The notes below the pieces were generated by a model, which had not been told where the DNA came from, did not search any database, and saw only the letters and a list, made by a program, of their open reading frames with translations. 64,000 bases of DNA from Bdellovibrio bacteriovorus (GTDB taxonomy: Bacteria > Bdellovibrionota > Bdellovibrionia > Bdellovibrionales > Bdellovibrionaceae). Below, in pieces: positions 1-10,000 of the stretch. The position numbers and the translations under genes are program-made. Position 1 is the first letter of the stretch. Each line of letters begins with the position of its first letter. The stretch is from assembly GCF_001592755.1 (NCBI RefSeq), contig NZ_LUKF01000016.1:519324-583323 (forward strand), written 5' to 3'.

Positions 1-662
1 ACGGTGTTTGTTTCCAAAGAAGCTAAGATTTTATTACGAACTATATCAAATCTTTCTGCCGCCACTTTGTTTGCCGTCATCACGTTGCCATCGGCAACCG
101 CTTGAACAAACAATCCTGACGTCAACTTGATATCCGCATCTTTCAAACCTGTCGTGATGCCTTTGATTTTATCCATGACCTTCACGAAACTTGCGTTTGG
201 TGTCGCCGTGCCTCTTTCAAAAAGCATGTAGTCTGGAATATCAAAGTCATAACCTTCCGGAGTGACTTGTACGTTTTTCGCAACATCATTCATCTGGTCT
301 GCCAAATAAGCAGCCACCACTTTTGTTGAACCCATATCCAAAAGATTTGGAGTTTGATCCGCTGGCTCCATAAAACTTTGGAACGCCTTCAAAGGTTCAT
401 TCAAAATATCTAAGAATAACTTTTCAAGAGTGATCTCGGCACCGAAGTTCTGGAAATTGTATTCAATCACAGACGGCGTTGAGAAATAATCTGAAACGGC
501 TTTCTTCGTTTCTTCGGATTGACCTAAAAGCCACATCACCAGGAAGAAAGCCATAAGGGCCGTCATGAAGTCGGCCAAAGCCACCTTCCAGGAACCGCCA
601 TGATGGCCGCCTCCTGAAACGATGATCTTTTTGATGACAATGGTTTGCTTTTTTTCTGCCAT
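1..662 (-). CDS. motB: Flagellar motor stator protein MotB (3' part missing)
   Basis: Inner-membrane stator subunit that anchors the motor to peptidoglycan and carries the proton-binding aspartate. The minus-strand translation starts at an ATG at 660-662 with [18 protein letters not shown]. It continues into [19 protein letters not shown], the typical single MotB membrane helix with the conserved Asp at residue 31. After the helix the periplasmic part is readable to the left edge with no stop, so the OmpA-like peptidoglycan-binding domain is only partly inside the window. The neighbour motA lies 97 bases upstream on the same strand, the usual stator pair. The WKVALADFM pattern is that of proton-driven rather than sodium-driven stators (family knowledge). 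Confidence 0.93.
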   Translation of the reverse strand, partial: MAEKKQTIVIKKIIVSGGGHHGGSWKVALADFMTALMAFFLVMWLLGQSEETKKAVSDYFSTPSVIEYNFQNFGAEITLEKLFLDILNEPLKAFQSFMEPADQTPNLLDMGSTKVVAAYLADQMNDVAKNVQVTPEGYDFDIPDYMLFERGTATPNASFVKVMDKIKGITTGLKDADIKLTSGLFVQAVADGNVMTANKVAAERFDIVRNKILASLETNT

Positions 663-759
663 TTCCTATCCAATTTTCTTGAGGTTCCGTCCTCAGTACT
701 TATTTCTCAATCTGTTCAGCTACGCGGGCTGAAGCCCGCTTCGCCCGTTTGACAGTCGA

Positions 760-1626
760 TTACGCTGCCTTCTTAATTTCTTTAGTTGCTTTATCAACTT
801 CGTCAAATGAAGGACGCTCTTCCGGCATGATTGTACGACGAGCGTACTCTACACACACAATCGGAGGCGCGCCTCTTTGCAGAGCGATCATTGCCGCTTT
901 AATACAAGCTAGGTAACGACCTTCAGCTTCAATATCCGCACCCATTTTTGATGCTGTTGGAGCAATCAAACCGTAGGCACAGAAAACCCCTAACATCGTT
1001 CCGACCAGGGCGCCGGCAACCAAGGAACCGATCTTTTCAACCCCTTCAGTCAAGTGGGCCATGGTTTTAACGATACCAAGAACGGCGGCAACGATACCCA
1101 ATCCAGGGAAACCGTCGGCGACTGTTTGCACCGCGTGCGCGGCCATGTGTTCTTCGTGGTGAATCGCTTTGATATCGGCATCAAGAAGATCATCCACGTC
1201 ATACGGAGACATCTCTGCTGACAACGTGATTTTCATCGTGTCACACAGGAAGTGAACGGCGTGGTGATTGTGCATGAAACTTGGATAAGCTTTGAAGATG
1301 TCGCTTTTCTCTGGTTCCTCGATGTGTTTCTCAATCCCTTGCGGTCCTTCTTTTCTGAACGCTTGGAAAAGTTGGAACATCATCTGCAACAATTCGACAT
1401 ATTCCTGCTTCTGAGGACCTTTTGCCGTCATCGCCTTGATACTCAATTTGATACCAGATTTAATAATTTTCATCGGGTTCGCAATAATATACGCACCGAG
1501 TGCGGCTCCCCCGATAATCATCATTTCGATAGGCGCTGCTTTCAAGATAACGGACATGTGACCGCCGGCTATAATGAAGCCCCCGAACACCATCACGAAT
1601 ACGACTATGATACCTACAAATCCCAT
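760..1626 (-). CDS. motA: Flagellar motor stator protein MotA
   Basis: Four-helix inner-membrane stator protein that with MotB forms the ion channel driving flagellar rotation. The 288-residue length is normal for MotA. The start MGFVGIIVVFVMVFGGF is the first membrane helix, followed by the GAALGAYIIANP helix. A long cytoplasmic loop follows, and then GLGIVAAVLGIVKTM and GTMLGVFCAYGLIAPTASKM, the conserved proline-containing helices 3 and 4. A cytoplasmic C-terminal tail ends in a lysine-rich segment. AAGAGG lies just before the ATG on the minus strand. A FliA-like -10 candidate lies about 24 bases upstream of the start. Downstream motB is probably cotranscribed. Predatory bdellovibrios usually carry several motAB pairs; this is one of them. 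Confidence 0.95.
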   Translation of the reverse strand: MGFVGIIVVFVMVFGGFIIAGGHMSVILKAAPIEMMIIGGAALGAYIIANPMKIIKSGIKLSIKAMTAKGPQKQEYVELLQMMFQLFQAFRKEGPQGIEKHIEEPEKSDIFKAYPSFMHNHHAVHFLCDTMKITLSAEMSPYDVDDLLDADIKAIHHEEHMAAHAVQTVADGFPGLGIVAAVLGIVKTMAHLTEGVEKIGSLVAGALVGTMLGVFCAYGLIAPTASKMGADIEAEGRYLACIKAAMIALQRGAPPIVCVEYARRTIMPEERPSFDEVDKATKEIKKAA

Positions 1627-1649
1627 AAGATATGACCTCTTCAGTTTCT

Positions 1650-1657
1650 CTATCGGA
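1650..1657 (-). promoter_or_regulatory. Possible FliA-type -10 box for motA
   Basis: The minus strand reads TCCGATAG, 7 of 8 central bases shared with the boxes in front of the fibre genes and one base off the sigma-28 consensus at the end. It sits 23 bases upstream of the motA start. No good TAAA -35 is visible at the expected distance, so support is weak. Confidence 0.35.
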
Positions 1658-1730
1658 GACAGTTGTGGTAATATTGAGTCATTGCCGAATAAACTTGCCC
1701 ATGGTCCGGACTGGGACTAAGAGGAAAAGC

Positions 1731-3539
1731 ATGAAACGCAGCCTGAAGCACATTTTAGTATTCACACTTTTGCTTTTGACGAGTCCTTGGTCTTGGGCAC
1801 AGCTGAACACCAACGACACCGATCCTCTTCTGGTTGAAACGAAAGTCATTCCTTTTGAGTGGAACCCCGGCCAGGGTGGAACTCTTGAAATTAAAATGAA
1901 ACTTCCAGCGGGATATCACGCTTACGATGATCAATTCAAAGTCGTTATCTTGGAGCCCGATGGATTTCAGGTGGCGCCACTGAATGTTGCACCCTTAAAA
2001 AAATGGTTCGATAAGTTTTCAAAAAAAGAGCGTCTGGGAATTGAAAATGAAGCGACCTTGCAAGCGCACATTGAAGCTCCGAATCGTTTCTTGAAAAAAC
2101 ATGACAAGATGAAACTTGAGCTGACTTATCAAGCTTGCTCTGAACAGTTTTGTCTTTTCCCAACAACGAAACTGATTGAAGTTCCAATCACTGTTACCGT
2201 TGTTGAAGGTTCTCCGCAAATCGTGGAACAAGAAACCACGCCGGCAATGACCTCCCCTTCTTTCTTTGACTCTGGAAGTTTTCAAAAACTTCTAGGCGCA
2301 AGTATGTTCACCGGGCTTCTCTTTGTTTTCTTAGCGGGTGTATTCACGAGCTTCACACCTTGTATCTTCCCAATGATTCCAATCACCTTGGCGGTGTTGG
2401 GCAATCACGCCAATGAAAAAACTCGCCTGCAAAACTTTATCACTTCGTGTGTTTACGTTTTAGGTATTGCCACGACTTACTCTGTCTTAGGACTTGTGGC
2501 TGCATCGACCGGCGGTGTTTTCGGAGCGACCTTAGGAAATCCTTATGTCTTAGCCGTTATCTGCTTGATCTTCCTAGCGATGGCTTTAAGCATGTATGGT
2601 CTTTATGAGATTCAAGTGCCGGCGGCGATTCGCAATCGTTTCGGTGCGGGCCAACAGAAAAAAGGTTTAGGCGGTGCTTATCTTACGGGGCTCTTTGCTG
2701 GTATCGTAGCCAGCCCTTGCGTGGGTCCTGTGCTGGTTGCAATTTTGACTTACGTCGCTTCCACACAAAACAAAGTGATGGGATTTCTTTTCCTATTTAC
2801 TTACGCCGTCGGTTTGGGATTGATCTTTATCGCGATGGGAGTGTTCACCGAACTCAGCCGGGCACTGCCTCGCTCGGGTCCATGGATGAACGCATTCAAG
2901 TTCATTCTTGGAACTTTGATGTTAAGTGCTTTCTATTATTACTTAGAACTTCTTCTGCCAGAGCGTTGGTTTGACCTAGCGCTGGGTGTGGGCCTGATTA
3001 TTTTAGCCAGCGTTTACGGTGCCTTCCTGGCAGCAGATCAAGTGGCTTCGCCTTTGAACAAAATCCGCAAAGGTCTTATGCAAGCCGTGCTTTTGGTCGG
3101 CGTGGGTTACATCGCTTTAGCAGCTTTTGAACTTCGTCCTTATATCCGCGGTCGCATCATGGCGAACGACAGCTTAAATCAAATCCAAAAACTTCAGTGG
3201 CAAGTTTACTCGGAAGATCTTTTGGCAGAGGCTGCAAAAAACGGAAAACCTGTGATCATCGACTTCTGGGCAGAATGGTGCGCGGCTTGCCACGAACTTG
3301 AAGAGAATACGTTTTCAGACGCTCGCGTGCGCGCGATGGGACAAAACTTTGTCTTCTTAAAATTTGATGCAACAAAAGACTCGGATAAGTTGCGCGAACT
3401 AAAAAAGAAATATGGGATTCAAGGACTGCCAACCGTGATCTTTATTAATCCTAACGGCGTTTGGATTGATGCCCTTACACTGACGATGTTTGAAAAACCG
3501 GATGCGTTTTTAAAACGCATGGAAAAAGCAGCCCAATAA
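1731..3539 (+). CDS. dsbD: Thiol:disulfide interchange protein DsbD
   Basis: Membrane reductase that moves electrons from cytoplasmic thioredoxin to periplasmic thiol proteins. The ATG at 1731 follows GAGGAAAAGC and starts a clean signal peptide (MKRSLKHILVFTLLLLTSPW...WAQ). An in-frame start at 1632 adds an implausible extension. The periplasmic alpha domain has the cysteine pair at about 136 and 141 (ACSEQFC). The membrane domain has Cys211 in TPCIFPMIP and Cys330 in SPCVGPVL, the two redox cysteines of the beta domain. The C-terminal thioredoxin domain has WCAAC with Cys517 and Cys520. All three redox pairs are present, so the enzyme should be active. It is transcribed divergently from motA and is followed by a terminator. 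Confidence 0.95.
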   Translation: MKRSLKHILVFTLLLLTSPWSWAQLNTNDTDPLLVETKVIPFEWNPGQGGTLEIKMKLPAGYHAYDDQFKVVILEPDGFQVAPLNVAPLKKWFDKFSKKERLGIENEATLQAHIEAPNRFLKKHDKMKLELTYQACSEQFCLFPTTKLIEVPITVTVVEGSPQIVEQETTPAMTSPSFFDSGSFQKLLGASMFTGLLFVFLAGVFTSFTPCIFPMIPITLAVLGNHANEKTRLQNFITSCVYVLGIATTYSVLGLVAASTGGVFGATLGNPYVLAVICLIFLAMALSMYGLYEIQVPAAIRNRFGAGQQKKGLGGAYLTGLFAGIVASPCVGPVLVAILTYVASTQNKVMGFLFLFTYAVGLGLIFIAMGVFTELSRALPRSGPWMNAFKFILGTLMLSAFYYYLELLLPERWFDLALGVGLIILASVYGAFLAADQVASPLNKIRKGLMQAVLLVGVGYIALAAFELRPYIRGRIMANDSLNQIQKLQWQVYSEDLLAEAAKNGKPVIIDFWAEWCAACHELEENTFSDARVRAMGQNFVFLKFDATKDSDKLRELKKKYGIQGLPTVIFINPNGVWIDALTLTMFEKPDAFLKRMEKAAQ

Positions 3540-3540
3540 A

Positions 3541-3568
3541 AAAAGCCGGTGTAAAAACCGGCTTTTTT
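3541..3568 (+). terminator. Intrinsic terminator after dsbD, probably bidirectional
   Basis: A 10-base stem (AAAAGCCGGT / ACCGGCTTTT) with a GTAAAA-type loop is followed by a T run. It begins right after the dsbD stop codon. The A run on the left side lets it also serve the convergent minus-strand gene ending at 3593. Confidence 0.9.
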
Positions 3569-3592
3569 ATTTTGAAAAGCTGCGCGTTTCTT

Positions 3593-4096
3593 TTACAGAC
3601 GTTTCAAACGCGCGATTTCCATTTTGGCTTCATTCAAAGCGGCTTGTGAAGAAATCATCTGCGCTTCTTTTTCCGCCAAAAGTTTTTGCAAGTGGTTCAT
3701 GCGAACTTCAAAACTTTTGATCACGTTGTTGTGGCGATCGACCATCTCTTGAACTTTCAGATCCAGGCTTTTGCGCTCGTTCACACGTTGCGCTAGTTGC
3801 GTGATCTTCTGACCGGCTTCGGTAGCAAGCCCATTATGGCTTTGCTCTAGACGACCCAAAAGCTGACTTTGTTTTTCAAATTTGATGTTGGAAGATTTAA
3901 TCAATTCATTCACCGTCGCCACCACCTTGTTCAGCTGGTCTGCCAAGGCTTGATTCTGAGCTTTCAGCTCGAAAATCTGACGATCTGTGTTCAAATAGTT
4001 GTTTCCTACTGTGCTCATGTTCGTAGGAATTTCCATTGTAGGACTCTTGGCGACTTTCTTTTCCCCAAATAGTTCCGGATTTAGTTCTTTCTGCAT
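3593..4096 (-). CDS. Coiled-coil protein of unknown function
   Basis: This 167-residue protein has no signal peptide or membrane helix. From about residue 40 to the end it has the heptad-like pattern of a long coiled coil, with leucines at a and d positions and Gln/Lys/Glu-rich surfaces (for example LERLEQSHNGLATEAGQ-like stretches and a C-terminal MEIARLKRL). The start ATG at 4096 has a strong ribosome site, AGGAGGGG, about seven bases upstream. The N-terminal 30 residues are polar and probably disordered. It is a single gene between convergent dsbD and a divergent neighbour at 4203. Function is not recognised; a structural or scaffold role is only a guess. Confidence 0.75.
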   Translation of the reverse strand: MQKELNPELFGEKKVAKSPTMEIPTNMSTVGNNYLNTDRQIFELKAQNQALADQLNKVVATVNELIKSSNIKFEKQSQLLGRLEQSHNGLATEAGQKITQLAQRVNERKSLDLKVQEMVDRHNNVIKSFEVRMNHLQKLLAEKEAQMISSQAALNEAKMEIARLKRL

Positions 4097-4202
4097 AAGA
4101 CGCCCCTCCTAGGACTTAAAAAAAATCTACGTCTTCTATCATATTTTTTCTGGACTAAAATTTCAAATGTTCATACTTTATGCGCGAAGGGGGAACCGCA
4201 TT

Positions 4203-5252
4203 TTGCTTAAGGTTGGACAACTTTTAAAATTCGTATCTGATCTAAATCCGCAAAATACGCCCACGCGTCTGTCATTCTTCAATTTTTTGCGTGGTTTTCC
4301 TCATCCTGACGACGTTTTGACCCCAGAATTGATCGAAATGTTTTTTAACTACTGCATGGATTATCCGCACTGGGCGTCCAACAAACAGCAGCTGGGTCAC
4401 GAAGTTCAGTTTTTGTTAGAGAATTTCAATAGCTTCTACCAGCAGAAGTTTGACTTGAGTCCAATCCGTTTCCCGCAAAATATGCAGCTGATCGAAATCG
4501 AGCATTTCCATGACTTGATTGACGCGGTTGGTACTTATGTTAAGACGCTTTGCGGCGAAAATGACAAGTTCCGCGTTCTTCCAGATCAGAACAAACGCGT
4601 GATCGTGATTCTTCTTCGTGAAGATAAATCTTTGGAAGTTCGTAGCTTCGATCGCAAATTCACACTTCGCAATGGTCAGTTGGAGCCTCTTCGTAAAGAT
4701 TTGGTTCTTTACTACAATTCTGAATTGGAATTGAGCAGCCAGCACACCCACAAAATCGAGGTGGCTCCTTACATTACGGCACAGTTCCGTGTGATGGGCG
4801 AAAAGGTCACAGGTTCTTTGCTTCGCGGGTATGTTTTTCAAAAACTTCAAGAAATGAAAAGCGAGCCTCTGGCAGAACAGACGCGCGTTTTATTCCCAAT
4901 TAAGCGCCTAGAGCAGTTCTTTGTCGATCGCCGAACAGATCCTTACTATCAAGATTTGGTCAGCCAACTTGAAAGAACTTGTGCTTTAATCCAACAGGGT
5001 GACTCTGAGGCATTAAAATGGTCTTCGATCGTCTTGAACAAAGCCGAAACCGCTCTGGATAATATCTTTATGGGAGACAAGCTCATGACTCTTCTAGTAC
5101 GTGACCTCCGTCACGCCATCGGAGAGTACGGCCGTAAGAATATCTCCTCTTCTGACCTCACTGGTGGTATATTGTCTTCACAACAATTACCCGAGGCCGA
5201 TGAAGAATGTCTGAAAATAACTCCGCTCAAAGAGTTCGACTTAATAAACTAA
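4203..5252 (+). CDS. Conserved hypothetical cytoplasmic protein
   Basis: Soluble protein of about 349 residues with no signal peptide, membrane helix or known catalytic motif. I prefer the TTG at 4203 because AAGGGGG lies nine bases before it; an in-frame ATG at 4167 has no ribosome site and would add 12 residues. The protein is rich in Phe, Leu and charged residues and looks mostly helical at both ends with a strand-rich middle (around residues 120-220). Its 3' end overlaps the start of the pseudouridine synthase gene by 46 bases, so the two are probably cotranscribed and translationally coupled. I do not recognise the family. Confidence 0.72.
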   Translation: MLKVGQLLKFVSDLNPQNTPTRLSFFNFLRGFPHPDDVLTPELIEMFFNYCMDYPHWASNKQQLGHEVQFLLENFNSFYQQKFDLSPIRFPQNMQLIEIEHFHDLIDAVGTYVKTLCGENDKFRVLPDQNKRVIVILLREDKSLEVRSFDRKFTLRNGQLEPLRKDLVLYYNSELELSSQHTHKIEVAPYITAQFRVMGEKVTGSLLRGYVFQKLQEMKSEPLAEQTRVLFPIKRLEQFFVDRRTDPYYQDLVSQLERTCALIQQGDSEALKWSSIVLNKAETALDNIFMGDKLMTLLVRDLRHAIGEYGRKNISSSDLTGGILSSQQLPEADEECLKITPLKEFDLIN

Positions 5253-6073
5253 TAGCTGATTCAGGATTAGCATCCCGTCGTCATGCCGACCGCATGATCG
5301 AAGAGGGACAAGTCACTGTAAACGGAAAGCGCGTTTACGAGTTGGGTATCAAAGTTGATCCTACTGCAGACCGCATCATGATTGACGGTAAACCTCTTCG
5401 CAAACCTTTGTCGCAAAAGTACTACCTTGTCTTTAATAAACCTCGAGGTGTCTTGACGACAATGGACGATCCTCATGGTCGCCCGACAGTGGCGGACTAT
5501 TTGGGTGAAGTGCCAGCACGTGTCTTCCCTGTGGGTCGTCTGGACTGGGACTCTGAGGGTATGCTGCTTCTGACGAACGATGGTGATTTTGCTAATAAAG
5601 TCATGCATCCGAAAGCTGAAGTAACAAAAACTTATCTTGTAAAACTAGATGGTCAACCGCAACCTCACCAAATCGAAAAGCTTAAAAAAGGTGTTTCGAT
5701 TGTGGGTGGTCGCGTGTCGGCTCGTCATATTGAAAAAATCAAAAAATCCGGCGACAACAAATCTGATAAATACGAGTGGTACAAAATCGTGATCACTGAA
5801 GGTAAAAACCGTCAGATTCGTCAAATGTTTGCCAAAGTGGGCTTCGACGTTTTGAAACTTCAACGTGTGGCGATCGGTCGTTTGCGTATGGGAGCTTTGA
5901 AATCCGGCGAACTTATTTTCCTTAACGAAGTGGCTGTCGAGCGCGTCTTCTTGGCGGATGATCCGGAAGAAGTAAAACAAAAGCGCACCTACAAAGGGCG
6001 CGCGGCTTCTCCTAAAAAGACGGCGAAACCCGCTTCTCGTATCCGCGTAAAAAAAGAATCCAAAGGCAGATAG
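5207..6073 (+). CDS. rluB: Ribosomal pseudouridine synthase, RsuA/RluB family
   Basis: Converts a specific rRNA uridine to pseudouridine in the cytoplasm. The N-terminal S4 RNA-binding domain is visible (RLNKLIADSGLASRRHADR, residues 11-29, then MIEEGQVTVNGK). The catalytic domain has VFNKPRGVLTT and PVGRLDWDSEGMLLLTNDGD, in which Asp113 is the expected catalytic residue. GKNRQIRQMFAKVGF is the conserved C-terminal motif. The last 40 residues are a Lys/Arg-rich tail, common in RluB (23S rRNA) and absent from RsuA, so RluB is more likely, although the exact target uridine cannot be read from sequence. It overlaps the upstream unknown gene, and a transporter follows three bases later. Confidence 0.88.
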   Translation: MSENNSAQRVRLNKLIADSGLASRRHADRMIEEGQVTVNGKRVYELGIKVDPTADRIMIDGKPLRKPLSQKYYLVFNKPRGVLTTMDDPHGRPTVADYLGEVPARVFPVGRLDWDSEGMLLLTNDGDFANKVMHPKAEVTKTYLVKLDGQPQPHQIEKLKKGVSIVGGRVSARHIEKIKKSGDNKSDKYEWYKIVITEGKNRQIRQMFAKVGFDVLKLQRVAIGRLRMGALKSGELIFLNEVAVERVFLADDPEEVKQKRTYKGRAASPKKTAKPASRIRVKKESKGR

Positions 6074-6076
6074 TCC

Positions 6077-6964
6077 ATGGCTTCCATAAACCCACGCTTA
6101 AGAGGCACGATCGAGATCTCTATTGCCAGCGTGGGTTTTGGATTTTTAGGCATCTTCGGTAAGTGGGCTTTTGCTTCCGGTCTTTCGGTCGGAGAATTCC
6201 TTTCTTACCGATTTACTTTAGCCGCCCTTCTGATTTGGATTTTTCTTCTTTTATTTAAACCTCAGTGGATCAAGCTTACTCGTCGCCAGACGATGATTGC
6301 CGGCCTTTTAGGGGTTTTCGGTTACGCTTTATTCTCGACTCTTTATTTCGAAGCCATCGATGGCCTGAGTGTCACACTCGCGGCTTTGTTGTTATACACT
6401 TACCCGTTTTGGGTGAATGTGTTTTCTCACTTTTTCACCCACGACAAAATTTCGAAGAAAGAAGCATTCTGCCTGGTGGGAGCTTCTTTGGGACTGGTGC
6501 TTTTACTTTGGGGTCATATCGAGGTTCGTAACATCTGGGCAATTGCGGCAGGATTAGGTTCGGCCATCAGTTACGCGATCTATGTGATGTTATCTGGACG
6601 ATTGCAACAAGGTGTGCGACCGATTTCTTCAAGTCTTTATGTGATCACCTTTGGTGCGATCACGCTTTCGTTGTTTCATCGCACGGATTATTCGCACGTA
6701 CAAAGTCTAACAAGCTTTCAAGCCAGCTGCATTTTTGGTATTGCGGTTATCTGCACGATCTTGCCTTTAACCTTAGAACTCGCGGCCCTTCAAAAGTTGC
6801 GCAGCAAAGAAGTCGCGCTGCTGATGATGATTGAACCTCTGACCGCGGCTATTATGGGTGCGATGATCTTTCACGAAAGCCTTAGTCTTCGTCAACTTTG
6901 TGGGGCTCTTTTAATCGCCGGTTCTTTAGTCATCAATACTTTTAGCAAGCAAGACTCACCTTAG
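6077..6964 (+). CDS. EamA/DMT-family transporter
   Basis: Inner-membrane permease of the drug/metabolite transporter superfamily with about ten membrane helices in two homologous EamA halves. The second half begins near residue 150 (IWAIAAGLGSAISYAIYVML). The end of the second repeat is typical (LLMMIEPLTAAIMGAMIFHE followed by LCGALLIAGSLVI). The length of 295 residues matches the family. It begins three bases after the pseudouridine synthase stop and probably belongs to the same transcript. The substrate cannot be inferred; family members export amino acids, nucleosides or metabolites. Confidence 0.88.
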   Translation: MASINPRLRGTIEISIASVGFGFLGIFGKWAFASGLSVGEFLSYRFTLAALLIWIFLLLFKPQWIKLTRRQTMIAGLLGVFGYALFSTLYFEAIDGLSVTLAALLLYTYPFWVNVFSHFFTHDKISKKEAFCLVGASLGLVLLLWGHIEVRNIWAIAAGLGSAISYAIYVMLSGRLQQGVRPISSSLYVITFGAITLSLFHRTDYSHVQSLTSFQASCIFGIAVICTILPLTLELAALQKLRSKEVALLMMIEPLTAAIMGAMIFHESLSLRQLCGALLIAGSLVINTFSKQDSP

Positions 6965-7041
6965 GCCCCCCAGAAATCTTTAACAGTCGTTTCAGTTTGA
7001 GACGAAATACTTATAGTGACGCAATATCACGTCTTTTCTCT

Positions 7042-7068
7042 TACAAACTGTTGTTAAGAATCCGATAA
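7042..7068 (+). promoter_or_regulatory. FliA-type promoter in front of fibre gene 1
   Basis: TACA, 15 bases, then TCCGATAA resembles the sigma-28 pattern TAAA-N15-GCCGATAA. The -10 box ends seven bases before the ATG at 7076, so the transcript would begin at or next to the start codon. The context GTTAAGAATCCGATAAGAA is repeated almost exactly before the second fibre gene. Confidence 0.7.
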
Positions 7069-7075
7069 GAAACAC

Positions 7076-10000
7076 ATGAGATCCGGAACGTCCATCATAT
7101 TCATTCTCATGATTTTCTTTGTTTTTTCGGCCCACTCTTCGCCGAGAACCTTCACGTATCAAGGACGTATTCTTAAATCCGACGGAACTCCTCTTGAATA
7201 CAATAATGTTAGCTTTGCCTTTGAAATTACAAACGCCTCTGGAAATTGCGTTATCTATAAAGAGCAAAGAAACAATATCAATATGCAAGGTTCCGGTGGG
7301 GTCTTTGATGTTCCCATCGGCTCGGGAGTAAAGCTTTATCCGACGACAGCCGGTTATGATTTAAGAACTGCTTTTAACAATGCGGTTTCTCATAATTGTG
7401 AAGGCGGATCGACTTACCTTCCGCAAGAAGATGACATTCGTATCCTGCGCGTGCAGTTTCATGATGGAGTCGGCTGGAAAGCGATCACTCCCAATAATGA
7501 AATTCGTGCCGTGCCATTTGCTTCCTTTGCAACATCGGCCTCTAAATTAGGCGATAAAATCGCCGATGATTTCGTTTTAAAAACATCCGTTGGTGCGTGC
7601 GCCATTGGACAGTATCTGACTTATGATGGCACAAGCTTTTCTTGTCAGAACGATGCCGGTGGCGCGGGAATGGTCAGCGACGTGAACGTGACAGCCCCGC
7701 TGACAAAGGGCGGAACGGCTTCTATTCCAAGTATTGGCATTTCTGTAGGCACAACCGCGGGAACTGTTGCCGCTGGAAATGATTCGCGCTTTTTGAATGC
7801 CGAACGTCTGCGTGGAGTGAATGTATCGTCAACACTTCCGTCCTCGGGGGGACAAGTTCTTCAATATGATGGCAGTCAATGGGGTCCGGCAGCTTTAGGA
7901 ATTTCGAGTATCACGGGATTGCAAACGGCTTTAAATGACAAAGTCGCCGTCACAATGTTTCCAACATCTTGTTCGGCGGGACAATCTTTGGTGTTCGTCA
8001 CACCGGCAAATAAATTTGATTGCTACAATATTCAAATCTCTGAATCGCAAATAACGGGAACGATTTCGGGCGCAAAAATTTCTGGAAATATCACGGGAAA
8101 TGCGGCGGGCTTTACTGGGAGTTTGAACGGCGATGTCACCGGAGCTCAAGCTGCAACGGTTGTTGGAAAAATTCAAGGTGTCGACATTGATACGACGACA
8201 CCAACCGCTGGTCAGGTTTTAAAATTTGTTGGTGGCAAGTGGACTCCCGCTGCCGACATTGGTACCTCCAATGCGGTTACTAACAGCGGCAACGCTACAA
8301 ATATTAAAGTCGACACCAATGCCAACAGACCTGCAACAGGTGCTGTCGGCGATATTTACATGGCTTCAGATATCAACACCACTTTCGTGGGTTCCGGCAC
8401 CGGTTGGTATACTGTCGGGACCTCAAACTTAGCTTACACTTCAGGAACACTGCCTGTTGCACGCGGTGGAACGAATAGCACTACGGCTTTGAATAACAAT
8501 CGCGTGATGATGTCCTCGGGTGGTGCCATTGTTGAAGCGCCTGCCTTAACAGATGGACAGCTTCTCGTCGGTCGAACCGGAAATTCTCCAGTCGCCGCGA
8601 ATCTTGTCGCCGGCACTGGTGTGACGGTGACGAATGCTGCGGGTTCAATCACTATTTCTGCAAATGGAGGACTGGCTCCAGGTGGAACTGCTGGCGGAGA
8701 TCTGAGTGGCACTTATCCAAACCCGACCGTCGCCAAAATCCAGGGAACTTCCGTTTCAGCGACCGCTCCTTCAGGGACGGGACAAGTCTTACGTTACAAT
8801 GGAACGAACTATGCAGCGAACTTTTTAAGTCTTGCGGATATTCGTTCGACGGTAACACCCGCGAATACTATTTTTCCTTCTTCTCCATGTGCCGCTGATA
8901 AAACTTTGAACTGGTCGGTTCTAACGGATACTTTTACCTGTCAGAATATTGGAATCGCCGATTCGCAAATCACCTATTCTTCTAAATCCGCAAAAACTTT
9001 TTTAGCCGCGCCCACGGGTGCTGCGGGGGCTCCAACATTTAGAACCTTGGCGTCCACAGACTTACCAACAAGTGGCGTGACTGCCGGAACTTACACATCA
9101 GTTACCGTAGATACATATGGTCGTGTGACGGCCGCAACGAATCCAACAACCGCTTCAGGTTATGGCATCACTGACACCTTCGTTCAGAACGGAAATTCAT
9201 TCGGTGCAGCGGCGGTCTTAGGGACTAATAATGCACAGCCCTTAAGTTTTGAAACGAACGGAACGACTCGCATGAATATCCTTTCGACAGGAAATATTGG
9301 TGTGAATGTCGCAACTCCCCTGTCGCCTTTGCATGTCGACGGAATATTCATGGCCGGTGAAAATAGCGAACGCGCTATTTCATTACAACCTGATGTGAGT
9401 TCAGGATTAACCGGGGCCGCTTCTGCCGCCCAAATTCGTATTTCCGAACCCAACTTTGATGAAGGGACCGCGGGTTCCACGTTTCTGACTCACGAGTCCG
9501 ATGGATCCACCATTTTGGGAAATACAAGAAACAATGCAGGCCTCTCGAGCGTACGTTTTGTGACGACGCCAGATGCGGGTTCGCCCACGGAAAGAATGCG
9601 CATTCACTCGGATGGTTCTGTGAGCGTGGGCTCAACAGCCGCTCCGGTATTTATGACGGTGAATGCCGGTGGAACTGTGGCTCCTTATGTTCCAGCAACA
9701 GATCGCTTAGCTGTGATCGGTAATGCCAACACGGTCATCCAAGTAACAAGTCCCAATACGGCGGCAGGTGGAATTTATTTCTCGGATCCCGAGGATCGCG
9801 ATCCGGGTGGAATTGCTTATTCACATCTTTCAAATGCTATGTCATTCAGAGTGAATGATGCCACAAGCATGTACATTGATTCCAGCGGCAACGTCGGAGT
9901 TGGTACCACAAGCCCTGGTTTTAAGTTTGAAGTCAAAGGCGGCAATGCTCAGATCACCTCGAACACCACGATGGCCAATACGGGTGCGCTTGGCGGACTT

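Noticed and set aside
1632..1730. Upstream start for dsbD
   Set aside because: It would place 33 residues before an otherwise perfect signal peptide; the ATG at 1731 has GAGGAAAAGC before it.
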